DNA of 64,000 nucleotides, taken from positions 95,165 to 159,164 of the forward strand of contig NZ_NPKI01000009.1 in the NCBI RefSeq assembly GCF_002284565.1. Direction: 5' to 3'. Shown here piece by piece: positions 28,129 through 38,332 of the stretch. This DNA is from Mesorhizobium mediterraneum. GTDB lineage: Bacteria > Pseudomonadota > Alphaproteobacteria > Rhizobiales > Rhizobiaceae. Within the stretch, counting starts at the first letter, position 1, and each line of letters opens with the position of its first letter. The position numbers and the translations under genes are program-made. The notes beneath the pieces were generated by a model, which made no database searches, was not told the DNA's origin, and saw only the letters and a program-made list of their open reading frames with translations.

Positions 28129-28845
28129 ATGACCTTTGACCTGCCGCGCAACGTCATCCTGCCGGTCGACGCCGTCAATGTCAGGCTCGACCCCGGCCCG
28201 CATCCGTTCGAACGCGACAATGCGCAAGCGATCGCCGAGAACTGGGGCCGTGAGATCGCGGCCAATCCGGCGTTGTTCGACGGCACCGTGGTGCTGCTTT
28301 CGGCGCTCAGCTATCGCGACAACAGCCTTGTCGGCCGCTGCCATGCGGTGCGCTACTCGACCTTCATGCTTTGGCGCGGCGATCGGCAGGTGGCTGGGGC
28401 AGAGCACGCCTATGCCCATGCCATGCTGGTCGCCGGCGACAATGCGCTGGTGGCGATCCGCATGGCGTCGCACACGGTCAATGCTGGCCGCGTCTACTTC
28501 GCCGCCGGCTCGTTCGAGCCAACCGATTTCCGCGGCGGCCTTGTCGATGTCGACTTCAACATGATCCGCGAGGTGCGGGAAGAAACCGGCCTCGACCTTG
28601 CCGGCGTAACACGCGGCAAGCGTTATTACGCCCTGTCGACAGCAAGCGGCACAGTGATCTTTCGCCGCTATCGCGAGACGGCATCCGCCGACGAGATCGC
28701 GCAGCGCATCAGCGCCTTTGTCGCGGCCGAGGCCGAGCCGGAAATCGAAGGGCCCGTCATCATCCGCAATGCCGATGACCTGCCGGACGGGCTGATGTCG
28801 CACATGAAGCCACTGATCGAGTGGCATTTTGCCGACAAGGACTAA
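28129..28845 (+). CDS. Nudix hydrolase-like protein
   Basis: 238 aa. The Nudix helix core REVREETGLDL is at about residues 147-157, within GGLVDVDFNMIREVREETGL. The upstream Glu expected seven residues before the REVREE block is not in its usual place, so the Nudix box is only partly canonical. The family cleaves nucleoside diphosphates linked to another moiety. Hydrolase activity is plausible because the REVxEE core is intact, but the substrate is unknown. The gene begins 4 bp after hairpin repeat copy B, and its stop abuts a RIME-like repeat. Confidence 0.8.
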   Translation: MTFDLPRNVILPVDAVNVRLDPGPHPFERDNAQAIAENWGREIAANPALFDGTVVLLSALSYRDNSLVGRCHAVRYSTFMLWRGDRQVAGAEHAYAHAMLVAGDNALVAIRMASHTVNAGRVYFAAGSFEPTDFRGGLVDVDFNMIREVREETGLDLAGVTRGKRYYALSTASGTVIFRRYRETASADEIAQRISAFVAAEAEPEIEGPVIIRNADDLPDGLMSHMKPLIEWHFADKD

Positions 28846-28948
28846 TGCATCGGCCCGAAAATCGGAATCGATTTTCGGAAAGCGCGATGCACAGATTCAA
28901 AGTGTTAGAGCGTACTTTGTGCGTCCAAGTGGATGCACGTCGCTCTAA
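28846..28948. repeat. Bipartite RIME-like palindromic repeat, copy 2
   Basis: Unit 1 (28846-28891) has ends TGCATCG/CGATGCA with inner CCGAAAATC/GATTTTCGG. Unit 2 (28905-28948) has ends TTAGAGCG/CGCTCTAA. The left end touches the Nudix stop codon. The right end contains the stop codon (TAG on the minus strand, 28945-28947) of the small membrane protein. Confidence 0.85.
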
Positions 28949-29187
28949 CGGCGCATTTTGTTTTCGATGGTTTTGCGATCGTTGCGGGCGGCGACGAAAA
29001 ACAGCATGACGCCGACACCGAGCAGCGCCCCCATCGCCGTTCCCATCGTCTGACCGACAACCTGCTGGAAATCGGCGGTGACATGATCGGGGTTGGCCAT
29101 GCCATAGCTGGCCAAGTACCACCAGAGCCCCGCCAATGCGGCCTCGACGATCACCGTTATCAAAATTACTCGCTCTTTCTTGCTCAT
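28945..29187 (-). CDS. Small two-helix membrane protein
   Basis: 80 aa. Two hydrophobic segments are visible: VILITVIVEAALAGLWWYLA (about residues 7-26) and TAMGALLGVGVMLFFVAARN (about residues 50-69), with a basic C-terminus (RNDRKTIENKMRR). It is not recognised as a named family; the short cytoplasmic tails and composition suggest an inner-membrane protein of unknown function. The stop codon lies inside a RIME-like repeat. The long 28.9-29.2 kb stretch has no competing frame with better protein character. Confidence 0.6.
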   Translation of the reverse strand: MSKKERVILITVIVEAALAGLWWYLASYGMANPDHVTADFQQVVGQTMGTAMGALLGVGVMLFFVAARNDRKTIENKMRR

Positions 29188-29311
29188 CCCACTATTCCCC
29201 CCATGTCCCCAAGGCGATTGCTATCACCGCAAACCGCGCGGCGACAGGGGGCAGGGTGGGGGCAGGATAAAAATTTGGGACGTCTGAAGGTGGCGCACGC
29301 TATGCCGCGCG

Positions 29312-30525
<1,214 letters not shown>

Positions 30526-30529
<4 letters not shown>

Positions 30530-31239
30530 GGTGACACCATCTCGAGATTCACGGTGTCGGAGGCGACGTGGCCGTCGAGGAAGCGAATTGTGCGCTCGGC
30601 ATAGGCAGCGACGTCGGCCTCGTGCGTGACCATAGCGATGGTGAGGCCAAGCTCGGTGTTCAGCCTGGTCAAGAGTTCCATGATCTCGTGGGTACGGGCG
30701 GTATCGAGATTGCCGGTCGGCTCGTCGGCGACGAGCAGGGTCGGCCTGGTGACGATGGCGCGCGCGATCGCCACGCGCTGCTGCTGGCCACCGGAGAGCT
30801 CGGCCGGTGTGTGATGCTCGCGGCCGACAAGGCCGACTTCGGCCAGCGCTTTCATGGCCAGGTCGTGGCGTTCGCGGGCGGCGACGCCGCGATAGATCAG
30901 CGGTAGTTCGACATTTTCCACCGCCGTGGTGCGCGGCAGCAGATTGTAGCCCTGGAAGACGAAGCCGACATAGAGATTGCGCAGCATGGCGCGACGGTTG
31001 CGGTCGAGACGGCCGGCGTCGATGCCCATGAAGCTGTAGGTTCCGGCGGTCGGCGTGTCGAGGCAGCCGATGATGTTCATCGCCGTCGACTTGCCCGAGC
31101 CGGACGGACCCATGATGGCGACGAATTCGCCGCTGCGGATGGCAAGATCGACGCCAGCCAGCGCATGGACCGTGGCCTCGCCCTGTCCATAGCTCTTCCA
31201 GACCTTGTCAAAGGTGATGAGGGTCGCGCCCGCCGCCAC
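30526..31239 (-). CDS. MacB/LolD-type ABC transporter ATPase
   Basis: 237 aa from a GTG at 31239, 4 bp after the adaptor stop and with GGAG 8 bp upstream. A GTG at 31281 inside the adaptor is an alternative. Walker [10 protein letters not shown], the Q-loop region [15 protein letters not shown], signature [14 protein letters not shown], Walker [13 protein letters not shown] and the H-loop [10 protein letters not shown] are all present. It powers the FtsX/MacB-type permease encoded next. Confidence 0.93.
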
Positions 31240-31243
31240 GGTC

Positions 31244-32536
31244 TCAGCTCCGCAGCTGCGCGGCGGTGATGACTTGCGCACCTTCTTCGAGGCCGGAGGT
31301 GATCTCGGTCAGTTCGCCGTCGGTGGAGCCGACCTTGACGTTGACGGGCCGAGGCCGGCCACTCTCGAGCACGTAGAGCGTGCGCGAGCCATCGGTAGGC
31401 TGTGCTGTCGCTTGGCGCTGGCGGTTGCCGCCTGGACGGCCCATGCGGCCCGTGAACAGGTCGCTCAGGCTCCACGCGCGGGCGGCTGTTTGCGCCGGCC
31501 GATAGCGAAAGGCGATGGCCGGCACGGTGAGCACGCCCTTGGCCTCTCTGGTGACGACGGAAACGGTGGCAGTCATGCCGGGCCGCAACAGAAGCTCGTT
31601 GTTGTCGACCTCGAACCGCGCGTCATAGGTCACGACGCCGTCAGTGGTGACCGAAGCATAGGAGATGTCGCGGATCTCGGCATCGAACGGCCGGTCTGGA
31701 AAGGCATCGACGGTGAAACGAGCATGCTGACCGGGCTTGACCGCGCCGATGTCGGCCTCGTCGACCGCTGCCTTCAATTCCATGTTCCTGAGGTCGGCGG
31801 CGATGACGAACAGCACCGGCGCCTGCAGCGAGGAGGCAACCGTCTGGCCGGGATCGACCGAGCGCGTCAGAACAATGCCGTCGATGGGCGCATAGATGGT
31901 GCTCTTGGCGAAGTCCGTCTGCTGCGCCTTGAGATCGGCATTGGCGATGGCAAGATTGGCTTTGGCGCTGTCGAGCGCTGCCTTGGAGCGGTCGCGCGTC
32001 GCGGTCGCCGCTTCAAGCGACTGGTCCGTCGCCATGCCGCGCTTTGTCAGTGCCGCCGCGCGCACAAGCGCCCGTTCGTTTTCGGTCAGGGTTACGGTGG
32101 CGTCTTCGACATTGGCGGCCGCCGCCTTGGCGGAAGCCTCGGCACGCTCGATCTGCACCTCCAGCTTGGCCGTGTCGAGCGCCGCCAGCACATCGCCCTT
32201 CTTCACCTGCTGGTTCTCGTTGACCGCAACCGAGCGGACGACGCCGGACAGTTCGCTCGAAATGTCGACCTGGGTGAGCGGCTGCAGCGTGCCGGTCGCC
32301 GACACCTCGACCGTGAGGTCGGCGACAGCGGCTGGCGCCGTGGTATAGTCGATCTTGGCGGGAGACGCGGCATACCATTGGTAGCCGGCGATCCCAGCCG
32401 CGATGACGATCAAAGCAAGCAGGCCATAGAGCCAGAAGCGACGCCGTTTCTTCTTCAGACCCTGGTGGTCAAGCCCGAGCGCCGTCTCGATGGTGGAAGC
32501 GGATTCCACTTTTGGCAGATTGACAATCTGGTCCAC
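31244..32536 (-). CDS. MacA/HlyD-type periplasmic adaptor protein
   Basis: 430 aa. A single N-terminal anchor (RFWLYGLLALIVIAAGIAGY) is followed by a lipoyl half-motif near LSGVVRSVAVNENQQVKKGD, a coiled-coil hairpin rich in Ala/Glu/Lys (about residues 120-205) and the returning half IYAPIDGIVLTRSVDPGQTV. A Gly/Arg/Gln-rich insertion (FTGRMGRPGGNRQRQ) near residue 370 is unusual and may be a loop. First gene of the adaptor-ATPase-permease operon; the promoter must lie in the 114-bp gap shared with divergent phzF. Confidence 0.92.
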   Translation of the reverse strand: MDQIVNLPKVESASTIETALGLDHQGLKKKRRRFWLYGLLALIVIAAGIAGYQWYAASPAKIDYTTAPAAVADLTVEVSATGTLQPLTQVDISSELSGVVRSVAVNENQQVKKGDVLAALDTAKLEVQIERAEASAKAAAANVEDATVTLTENERALVRAAALTKRGMATDQSLEAATATRDRSKAALDSAKANLAIANADLKAQQTDFAKSTIYAPIDGIVLTRSVDPGQTVASSLQAPVLFVIAADLRNMELKAAVDEADIGAVKPGQHARFTVDAFPDRPFDAEIRDISYASVTTDGVVTYDARFEVDNNELLLRPGMTATVSVVTREAKGVLTVPAIAFRYRPAQTAARAWSLSDLFTGRMGRPGGNRQRQATAQPTDGSRTLYVLESGRPRPVNVKVGSTDGELTEITSGLEEGAQVITAAQLRS

Positions 32537-32650
32537 GCCGGACCCCTATAATATCAGTGATGTCCCAATCAGTGCACAGATCAGGCCTAATGGTTCAAAT
32601 ATCAAATTAAATTTCGCCCATGTTGGGATTGAGGCAGAAGGCTTTCTACA

Positions 32651-33562
32651 ATGCTGACCCGGAATTACTTACTTTACGACGTGTTCACGACCGAGCGGCT
32701 GGCCGGCAATCCGCTGGCCGTCGTGCTTGACAGCAAGGGGCTGGACACGACCGCGATGCAGGCCATCGCACGTGAGTTCAACCTGTCGGAAACGGTCTTC
32801 GTGCTGCCGCCCGATAATCCCAAGCACCGCGCCCGCATCCGCATCTTCACGCCCGATTACGAAATGCCGTTCGCCGGCCATCCGACCGTCGGCTCCGCGA
32901 TCGCGCTTGCCGAAATGGCTGGCGATGGCGACACCGCCGGCATCTTTGTCCTGGAAGAAAACATCGGCCCGGTGCGCTGCGCCGTCAGCAAGCACGGCGG
33001 CGCCACCTTTGCCGAGTTCGACCTGGCCAAACTGCCGGAGCAGCTGGAATTGTCCGCCGACCCGGAGGCGATCGGGGCGGCGCTTGGCCTGGGGCCGCAC
33101 GAAATCGGCTTCGAGAATCATCGCGTCTCGTTCTGGTCGGCCGGCGTGCCCTATGTGACCATTCCGGTCGCCGACCTCGAGGCAGCGGCCCGGATAAGGC
33201 TGGACAACCAGGCGTGGTCGGAACTGGCACCACGCAAGAGCGATTGGGCCTTCGCCAGCCCGTATGTCTACTGTCGCGAGACGGTGAACCACGACAGCGC
33301 CTTCCATGTCCGTATGATTGTGCCGGGCAATCCTTCCTATGAAGATCCGGCGACCGGTTCAGCGGCGGCGGCCTTTGCCGGCGCGATCATGCATTTCGAC
33401 GGCCCGAGGGAGGGTGTTTCCCAGCGTTGGATCGAGCAAGGCCTGGAGATGGGGCGGCCTTCGCGCATCCGCCTCGAACTGACTGTCGAAGGCGGCAAAC
33501 TCGCCGCCGCCCGTATCGGCGGCCATGCCGTCAAGGTGGCGGAAGGCCGGTTGTTTGTCTGA
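32651..33562 (+). CDS. PhzF-family isomerase/epimerase
   Basis: 303 aa. The catalytic Glu lies in REFNLSETVFV (Glu47), with the AGHPTVGSAIAL motif near residue 75 and the late PSYEDPATGSAAAAF motif near residue 231. Both halves of the diaminopimelate-epimerase-like fold are present. PhzF proteins isomerise small acids; outside phenazine clusters their substrate is usually unknown. No phenazine genes are visible here. It is divergent from the MacAB-like exporter operon and monocistronic, followed by the tRNA-Lys gene. Confidence 0.9.
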   Translation: MLTRNYLLYDVFTTERLAGNPLAVVLDSKGLDTTAMQAIAREFNLSETVFVLPPDNPKHRARIRIFTPDYEMPFAGHPTVGSAIALAEMAGDGDTAGIFVLEENIGPVRCAVSKHGGATFAEFDLAKLPEQLELSADPEAIGAALGLGPHEIGFENHRVSFWSAGVPYVTIPVADLEAAARIRLDNQAWSELAPRKSDWAFASPYVYCRETVNHDSAFHVRMIVPGNPSYEDPATGSAAAAFAGAIMHFDGPREGVSQRWIEQGLEMGRPSRIRLELTVEGGKLAAARIGGHAVKVAEGRLFV

Positions 33563-33666
33563 TCGCGATAGGCTCGAGGCGATTTGTCGGGAAATGAATC
33601 CGGCAGGGCTGGACATGGCCGATGGCGGCGGCTATATGCCCGCCGACGCTGGTTTTACCGGCGAGT

Positions 33667-33742
<76 letters not shown>

Positions 33743-33755
33743 AAGATTTCAAAGA

Positions 33756-33826
33756 CTTAGGTGGAAAGACCCTGGAACACAGGGAGAGCGTGAGCCGGTA
33801 AATAGCCGTTCCACGTCCCACCTAGG
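33756..33826 (+). ncRNA. Possible structured RNA downstream of tRNA-Lys
   Basis: A 9-bp outer stem CTTAGGTGG/CCACCTAGG (33756-33764 with 33818-33826, one wobble) encloses two inner hairpins: CCCTG/CAGGG (33770-33784) and CGTG/CACG (33789-33815) with an inner CGG/CCG. The layout is that of a three-way junction. It may be a small RNA or the 5' leader of the downstream gene. No expression evidence exists, and chance pairing is not excluded. Confidence 0.4.
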
Positions 33827-33983
33827 ACTCTCAGGCCACAGTCCTGCACCCCGACCGGAACAAGAACTAGATCAAAGTCAGTATTATAGCACGTGTTGTG
33901 CCCCACGCGCGCGATCTCCGACATCTTCATCACTAGCGCAGCCCAGATTGAAAGCGTAACGTATGGAAAACAAAGGGGGGAAA

Positions 33984-35168
33984 ATGCAAAGACCTAAAAA
34001 AGCATCGAAAGATGCGGTAGACGCTTCTGTTGCTGCTGTGAATGAACGCGTGGCCAGCGAGGTTGCTCGTAGAAAACGAATTGTTCGATCTTTTCCAGCC
34101 GCTCCGTTTGAGGAACCGCTTGCATTCGCCAAGCAGATATTTGACTTCGGAAGCGGTGAGACAGTCCAAAAGCTAACGTTGTTTGATCACTTAAGTAAAT
34201 CTCCGGAAAGCGGTGCCAGCAGGCAGCTTATTATCAACGCAGGACGTTATGGGTTGATCAAAGGTGGCGTTCAAGCAGACAAGTTGGAGTTGACACCCGA
34301 CGGCGTGCGCTCTGTCGACCCCACCATGCCTCCACGCGAGCAGGCGCGAGCTCGTATTAAGCTTGCCATCGAAGACATTGAGATTTTTGCGAAGCTCTAC
34401 GATCGTTTGCTTGGTAAGGCCTTGCCGGCGAAGGCGGCATTGGTTGATGCTGCTGCGGAGCTAGGGGCAACGAAGGAGTCAGCAGAAGAGGCGGTCGACA
34501 CATTCATTTTGAATCTCAGATTCGTTGGTCTGATGTTGACTCTTTCTGGTGCAGAGAGAATTGTTTCCAAAGATATTGCTCTCGATAAATTACCTCCATC
34601 ATTGGATTTGGCGCCTGCTGCGGTTCAAACTTCGACGTCGGGTTCTGCGTCCCTTGTTACAGCTGAGCATGCTCAATTTTCGACAACATGCTTCTACATA
34701 ACCCCTATTGGCTCACCTGAATCCGAGCAACGAAAGCATTCTGATCTATTTTTGGGGTCATTTGTTGAACCAGCTTTGGCGTCTTTCGGTATGTCTGTTG
34801 TGAGGGCGGACGGAATTGACAAACCTGGAGTCATTACAAAGCAAATTATCGAGTATATTGTTAAGTCACGTCTAGTTATAGTTGATCTTTCGTATCATAA
34901 TCCAAACGTTTTTTATGAATTGGCAATTCGCCACATGATGCGGCTCCCAATTGTGCAGATTGTCCGAAAATCGGATCCCATTCCATTCGATATTAATCAA
35001 ATGCGCACGATCGTCATCGATACCACGGACATATTCACTTTGATTCCTAAGATAGCTAGCTATCAATCTGAAATCTCATCGCAAGTGCGCAGAGCACTTG
35101 AGAACGCGGATGAGGTAGAAACGCCGATTTCAACCTATTTTCCACAGTTGAGAGCAAACTTAGTCTAA
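33984..35168 (+). CDS. Winged-helix / nucleoside-deoxyribosyltransferase-like protein (putative defence effector)
   Basis: 394 aa from the ATG at 33984, which has a GGGGGG ribosome-binding site; an ATG at 33963 is weaker. Residues about 38-113 look like a winged helix (LTLFDHLSKSPESGASRQLI, then YGLIKGG and LELTPDG). A helical middle follows (about 115-200). The C-terminal domain (about 236-345) starts CFYITPIGSPESEQRKHSD and has VIVDLSYHNPNVFYELAIRH, where Asp301 and Glu312 resemble the catalytic residues of nucleoside deoxyribosyltransferases and related TIR/SLOG-like enzymes. The base composition is clearly more AT-rich than neighbours and codon use differs. The gene stands alone between tRNA-Lys and the cob cluster. 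Domain calls are by eye; a defence role is inference. Confidence 0.7.
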   Translation: MQRPKKASKDAVDASVAAVNERVASEVARRKRIVRSFPAAPFEEPLAFAKQIFDFGSGETVQKLTLFDHLSKSPESGASRQLIINAGRYGLIKGGVQADKLELTPDGVRSVDPTMPPREQARARIKLAIEDIEIFAKLYDRLLGKALPAKAALVDAAAELGATKESAEEAVDTFILNLRFVGLMLTLSGAERIVSKDIALDKLPPSLDLAPAAVQTSTSGSASLVTAEHAQFSTTCFYITPIGSPESEQRKHSDLFLGSFVEPALASFGMSVVRADGIDKPGVITKQIIEYIVKSRLVIVDLSYHNPNVFYELAIRHMMRLPIVQIVRKSDPIPFDINQMRTIVIDTTDIFTLIPKIASYQSEISSQVRRALENADEVETPISTYFPQLRANLV

Positions 35169-35198
35169 CGACTCTCAGATTCTCAAGATCTCGAGTCG
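35169..35198 (+). terminator. Hairpin after the wHTH-NDT-like gene
   Basis: Stem CGACTC/GAGTCG with inner AGAT/ATCT begins immediately after the TAA stop. There is no T run, so it may be an mRNA-stabilising or weak terminating hairpin. It also faces the convergent cobT end. Confidence 0.45.
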
Positions 35199-35219
35199 GC
35201 CCTCGGCGCGCTGCGCCAG

Positions 35220-36230
35220 CTACTTCTCCGAAACACCAGCCTCGGCAAAACTTGCCATGCGGGCATGGCATTCGAGCGCCGAGCGGACGATGTTGACGGC
35301 GAGGCAGGCGCCTGAGCCTTCGCCGAGCCGCATGCTGAGGTCGAGCAGCGGCGGCAGGCCGAGCGCCTCGAGCAGGCGGCGGTGGCCGGATTCGGCCGAG
35401 ACATGCGCGGCGAGCGTGTGGGCGAGGCCGGCGGGGTGCAATTTTGCCAGCGGTGCGGCGGCGGCAGTGCAGACGAAGCCGTCGAGCAACACCGGCACGC
35501 CTAAATGGCGCGCGGCCAGCGTGGCGCCGAAAATGGCGGCGAGTTCGCGTCCGCCAAGCACTGCCGCGATCTTCAGGGGGTCGGCAAGGGCCTCGCCGTG
35601 GCGCTTGAGGCCGGCCTCTATGGCGGTGATCTTGCGTATAAGGCCGGCATCGTCGACGCCAGTGCCGCGCCCGGTCCATTTTTCCGCGCCGCCGCCGAAA
35701 AGGCCGGCCGAAATGGCTGCGGCCGGCGTGGTGTTGCCAATGCCCATTTCGCCGAAGCAGACGAGGTCGAGGTCTTTCGTCACCGCGCCGTAGCCGGCCG
35801 CAACGGCGGCGAGGAAGGCCTCGTCGTTCATCGCCGGCACTTGCGTGAAATCGCCGGTTGGATGATCGAGATCGAGCGGAATGACATCGAGTTCCGCACC
35901 GGCGATGCGGGCGAGTTGGTTGATGGCGGCACCGCCGCCCGCGAAATTCGCCACCATCTGCACGGTGACCTCCGACGGGAAGGCCGATACGCCCTGTGCG
36001 GTGACGCCGTGGTTGCCGGCGAATACGAAGACTTTGACGCGGTCGAGCTGCGGCATGTCGCGGCCCTGCCAGCGGGCCAGCCAGGCGGCGATGCTCTCCA
36101 ATCGGCCAAGACTGCCTTGCGGCTTGGTCAGCGTGTCCTGGCGGCGGGCAACGGCACTGGCCGCGGCGTCGCTGCCCGCAGGCAGATCGAGGCAGGTCGC
36201 GCGCAGTTCATCGAGCGATTTGAAAGGCAT
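35220..36230 (-). CDS. cobT: Nicotinate-nucleotide-dimethylbenzimidazole phosphoribosyltransferase
   Basis: 336 aa (called CobU in Pseudomonas denitrificans nomenclature). It makes alpha-ribazole 5'-phosphate, the lower-ligand precursor of cobalamin. Family segments in order: RRQDTLTKPQGSLGRLE, FAGNHGVTAQGVSAFPSEVT, NFAGGGAAINQLAR, CFGEMGIGNTTPAAAISAGL and LLDGFVCTAAAAPLAKL, with the catalytic C-terminal Glu expected in the SAESGHRRLLEALGLPPLLD stretch. Length is normal. It is the last gene of the minus-strand cob series, 24 bp downstream of cobS. Confidence 0.95.
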   Translation of the reverse strand: MPFKSLDELRATCLDLPAGSDAAASAVARRQDTLTKPQGSLGRLESIAAWLARWQGRDMPQLDRVKVFVFAGNHGVTAQGVSAFPSEVTVQMVANFAGGGAAINQLARIAGAELDVIPLDLDHPTGDFTQVPAMNDEAFLAAVAAGYGAVTKDLDLVCFGEMGIGNTTPAAAISAGLFGGGAEKWTGRGTGVDDAGLIRKITAIEAGLKRHGEALADPLKIAAVLGGRELAAIFGATLAARHLGVPVLLDGFVCTAAAAPLAKLHPAGLAHTLAAHVSAESGHRRLLEALGLPPLLDLSMRLGEGSGACLAVNIVRSALECHARMASFAEAGVSEK

Positions 36231-36254
36231 GGGGGCAAAGTCTCCGAAACAGAG

Positions 36255-37022
36255 TCAGGAAAGGCAAACGGAAGCGACGAGCAGGACTGCGATTTCGCCA
36301 AGCTGCTGCAGGGCGCCGACCGTATCGCCGGTCTGGCCGCCGATCTGGTTGCGGCACAGCTCGCGGAAGGCGGCAAACAGCAGGCCGAGCAGGATGAGCG
36401 CGGCGACCGCGCCACCGAACCCTAGCGCCAGCAGCGCCACGGCGCCGAGCACGGCACCGGCAATGGCGGTTTCGGCCGACACCATGCCTGCGTCGGCCGA
36501 GAGCCCGTCGCTGCGAGCTGCCGGCAATAGATGCATGAAAGCGCCGAACAAGCCGCGCGAAGCGGCATGCGCGGCGATGAGAGCCAAGAACACGTAGACG
36601 GGGCTGGCGAATTCCGAAAGCACGCTCCAGCGCATCAGCAGCGAGATGCCGAGAGCGCAGGCGCCAAAGGCGCCGATGCGGCTGTCGCGCATGATCTCCA
36701 GTTTCTTGTCGCGCGTCTTGCCGCCGCCAAAACCGTCGGCGACATCCGAAAACCCATCCTCGTGCAGGCAGCCGGTGGCGAGCAAGGTTGCGGCAAGGGT
36801 CAGTGCCGCTGCCGGGCCGGCGGCAAGGCCGAGCCAAGTCCCGACCGCGTAAACCAAGGCACCGATCAGAGCGACGGCGAGGCCGGCGACCGGCGCTGCC
36901 CAGATCGCAGCCGCAAGGCTGCGGTCCCGAAAATCGACGACCGGCAGTGGCAGCCGGGTGAAGAAGACGAGGCAGAGCGCGATGTCGTCGAGGGCTTGCC
37001 GGGGTGAGGGGACGACCGTCAT
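36255..37022 (-). CDS. cobS: Adenosylcobinamide-GDP ribazoletransferase (cobalamin synthase)
   Basis: 255 aa, integral membrane protein (CobV in P. denitrificans nomenclature). It joins adenosylcobinamide-GDP with alpha-ribazole phosphate, the last assembly step. The N-terminal FFTRLPLPVVDF motif and the conserved acidic stretch LHEDGFSDVADGFGGGKTRD with KKLEIMRDSRIGAFG, which bind Mg and substrate, are both present. Several hydrophobic helices follow. It overlaps cobB by 4 nt (ATGA) and precedes cobT. Confidence 0.95.
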   Translation of the reverse strand: MTVVPSPRQALDDIALCLVFFTRLPLPVVDFRDRSLAAAIWAAPVAGLAVALIGALVYAVGTWLGLAAGPAAALTLAATLLATGCLHEDGFSDVADGFGGGKTRDKKLEIMRDSRIGAFGACALGISLLMRWSVLSEFASPVYVFLALIAAHAASRGLFGAFMHLLPAARSDGLSADAGMVSAETAIAGAVLGAVALLALGFGGAVAALILLGLLFAAFRELCRNQIGGQTGDTVGALQQLGEIAVLLVASVCLS

Positions 37023-38332
37023 TCGCCTCTCGCAATGGCATGGAAGAACGTGCCGCTGACATGGCCGCGCCGATAGCCGGAGGCGCCGAGCGGATTGCCC
37101 TGGCCATCAGCGAGGTCGGCCAGCGGTTCGTCATTGCCGGTCGCAATCATCTGCGCATAGTGGAATTCATGGCCGCGGATCAGCGTGCCTTGGGCTCCCA
37201 GCGGGCAATCGGCCCGCAGCCGCGCCTCGCGGTAGCCGAGATTCATTTTTCGCTTGGCAAAGCTGGTCGAGTGGCCGAGCAGGCCGAGCATCCTGTGCGT
37301 CTCTCCCGATGCGTCCTCCAGCGCTTCGCCGAGCACCATGAAGCCGCCGCACTCGCCATGCACCGGCCGTGTTGCCGAAAACGCCTCGATGCCGGCCCTG
37401 AAATTTGCAGCCGCTGCGAGGCGGTCAGCGTGAAGCTCGGGATAGCCGCCGGGCAGCCAGCAGACATCGCAACTGTCGCTGGGCGCTTGGTCGGCGAGCG
37501 GCGAGAAGGGGACGATTTCCGCCCCGGCCTTGCGCCAATGCGTGGCGACATGTGGATAGAGGAAAGTGAAGGCGGCGTCCTGCGCCAATGCGATGCGCTG
37601 GCCGGGCGGCGGCAGCGCATCGCCGAAACTGCCCGATGCAGGCGCGAATGGCGCCGCCAGCGCCATGATAGCGTCGAGGTCGAGCGAGCGTTCGACCATG
37701 TCGGCCAGGCGGTCGAGATGCGCCATCAAATTCTCATATTCGCCGGCCTGGACGAGGCCGAGATGGCGCTCCGGCAGGTTTAGCGTCGGGTCGCGCAATA
37801 TGGCGCCGACGACTGGCAGGCCGATCGCCTCGATGGCATCGCTGCAAAGCCGCCGGTGACGCTCGCTGCCCAGCCGGTTGAGCACGACGCCGGCCATACG
37901 CACATCGGGATCGTAGGTAGCAAAACCCTTGGCGACGGCCGCCGCCGTGGTCGACTGCCCGGAAACGTCGAGCACCAGCAGCACCGGCAGGCCGTAGAGG
38001 CGGGCAAGGTCTGCGGCCGAGCCGGTGCGGCCCGGAGCAGCGGGAATGCCGTCGAACAGGCCCATCGCGCTTTCTAGGAAGACGAAATCGGCATCTTCAG
38101 TCGCGTCACCGGCCAGCGCGTTGAGCAACGCCGGCGGCATCGCCCAGCTGTCGAGATTGACCCCGGAAAGGCCTGTCGCGGCGGTGTGGAAGCCGGGGTC
38201 GATATAGTCGGGACCGGATTTGGCGCCGCGCACTTTAAGGCCGCGCCGGGCGAGCGCGCGCAGGATACCGATGGTGACGCTGGTCTTGCCCGAGCCCGAA
38301 CGCGGCGCGCCGATGATGATCGCGCGGGTCAT
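37019..38332 (-). CDS. cobB: Cobyrinate a,c-diamide synthase
   Basis: 437 aa. The N-terminal P-loop-like domain (IIIGAPRSGSGKTSVTIGIL at residues 5-24) uses ATP. The C-terminal glutamine amidotransferase domain has the nucleophile Cys in RPVHGECGGFMVLGEAL near residue 326 and the catalytic His in the terminal HEFHYAQMI. The product is cobyrinate a,c-diamide, ready for cobalt insertion by the CobNST chelatase. Start overlaps the cobA stop (ATGA); stop overlaps the cobS start. Confidence 0.96.
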   Translation of the reverse strand: MTRAIIIGAPRSGSGKTSVTIGILRALARRGLKVRGAKSGPDYIDPGFHTAATGLSGVNLDSWAMPPALLNALAGDATEDADFVFLESAMGLFDGIPAAPGRTGSAADLARLYGLPVLLVLDVSGQSTTAAAVAKGFATYDPDVRMAGVVLNRLGSERHRRLCSDAIEAIGLPVVGAILRDPTLNLPERHLGLVQAGEYENLMAHLDRLADMVERSLDLDAIMALAAPFAPASGSFGDALPPPGQRIALAQDAAFTFLYPHVATHWRKAGAEIVPFSPLADQAPSDSCDVCWLPGGYPELHADRLAAAANFRAGIEAFSATRPVHGECGGFMVLGEALEDASGETHRMLGLLGHSTSFAKRKMNLGYREARLRADCPLGAQGTLIRGHEFHYAQMIATGNDEPLADLADGQGNPLGASGYRRGHVSGTFFHAIARGE

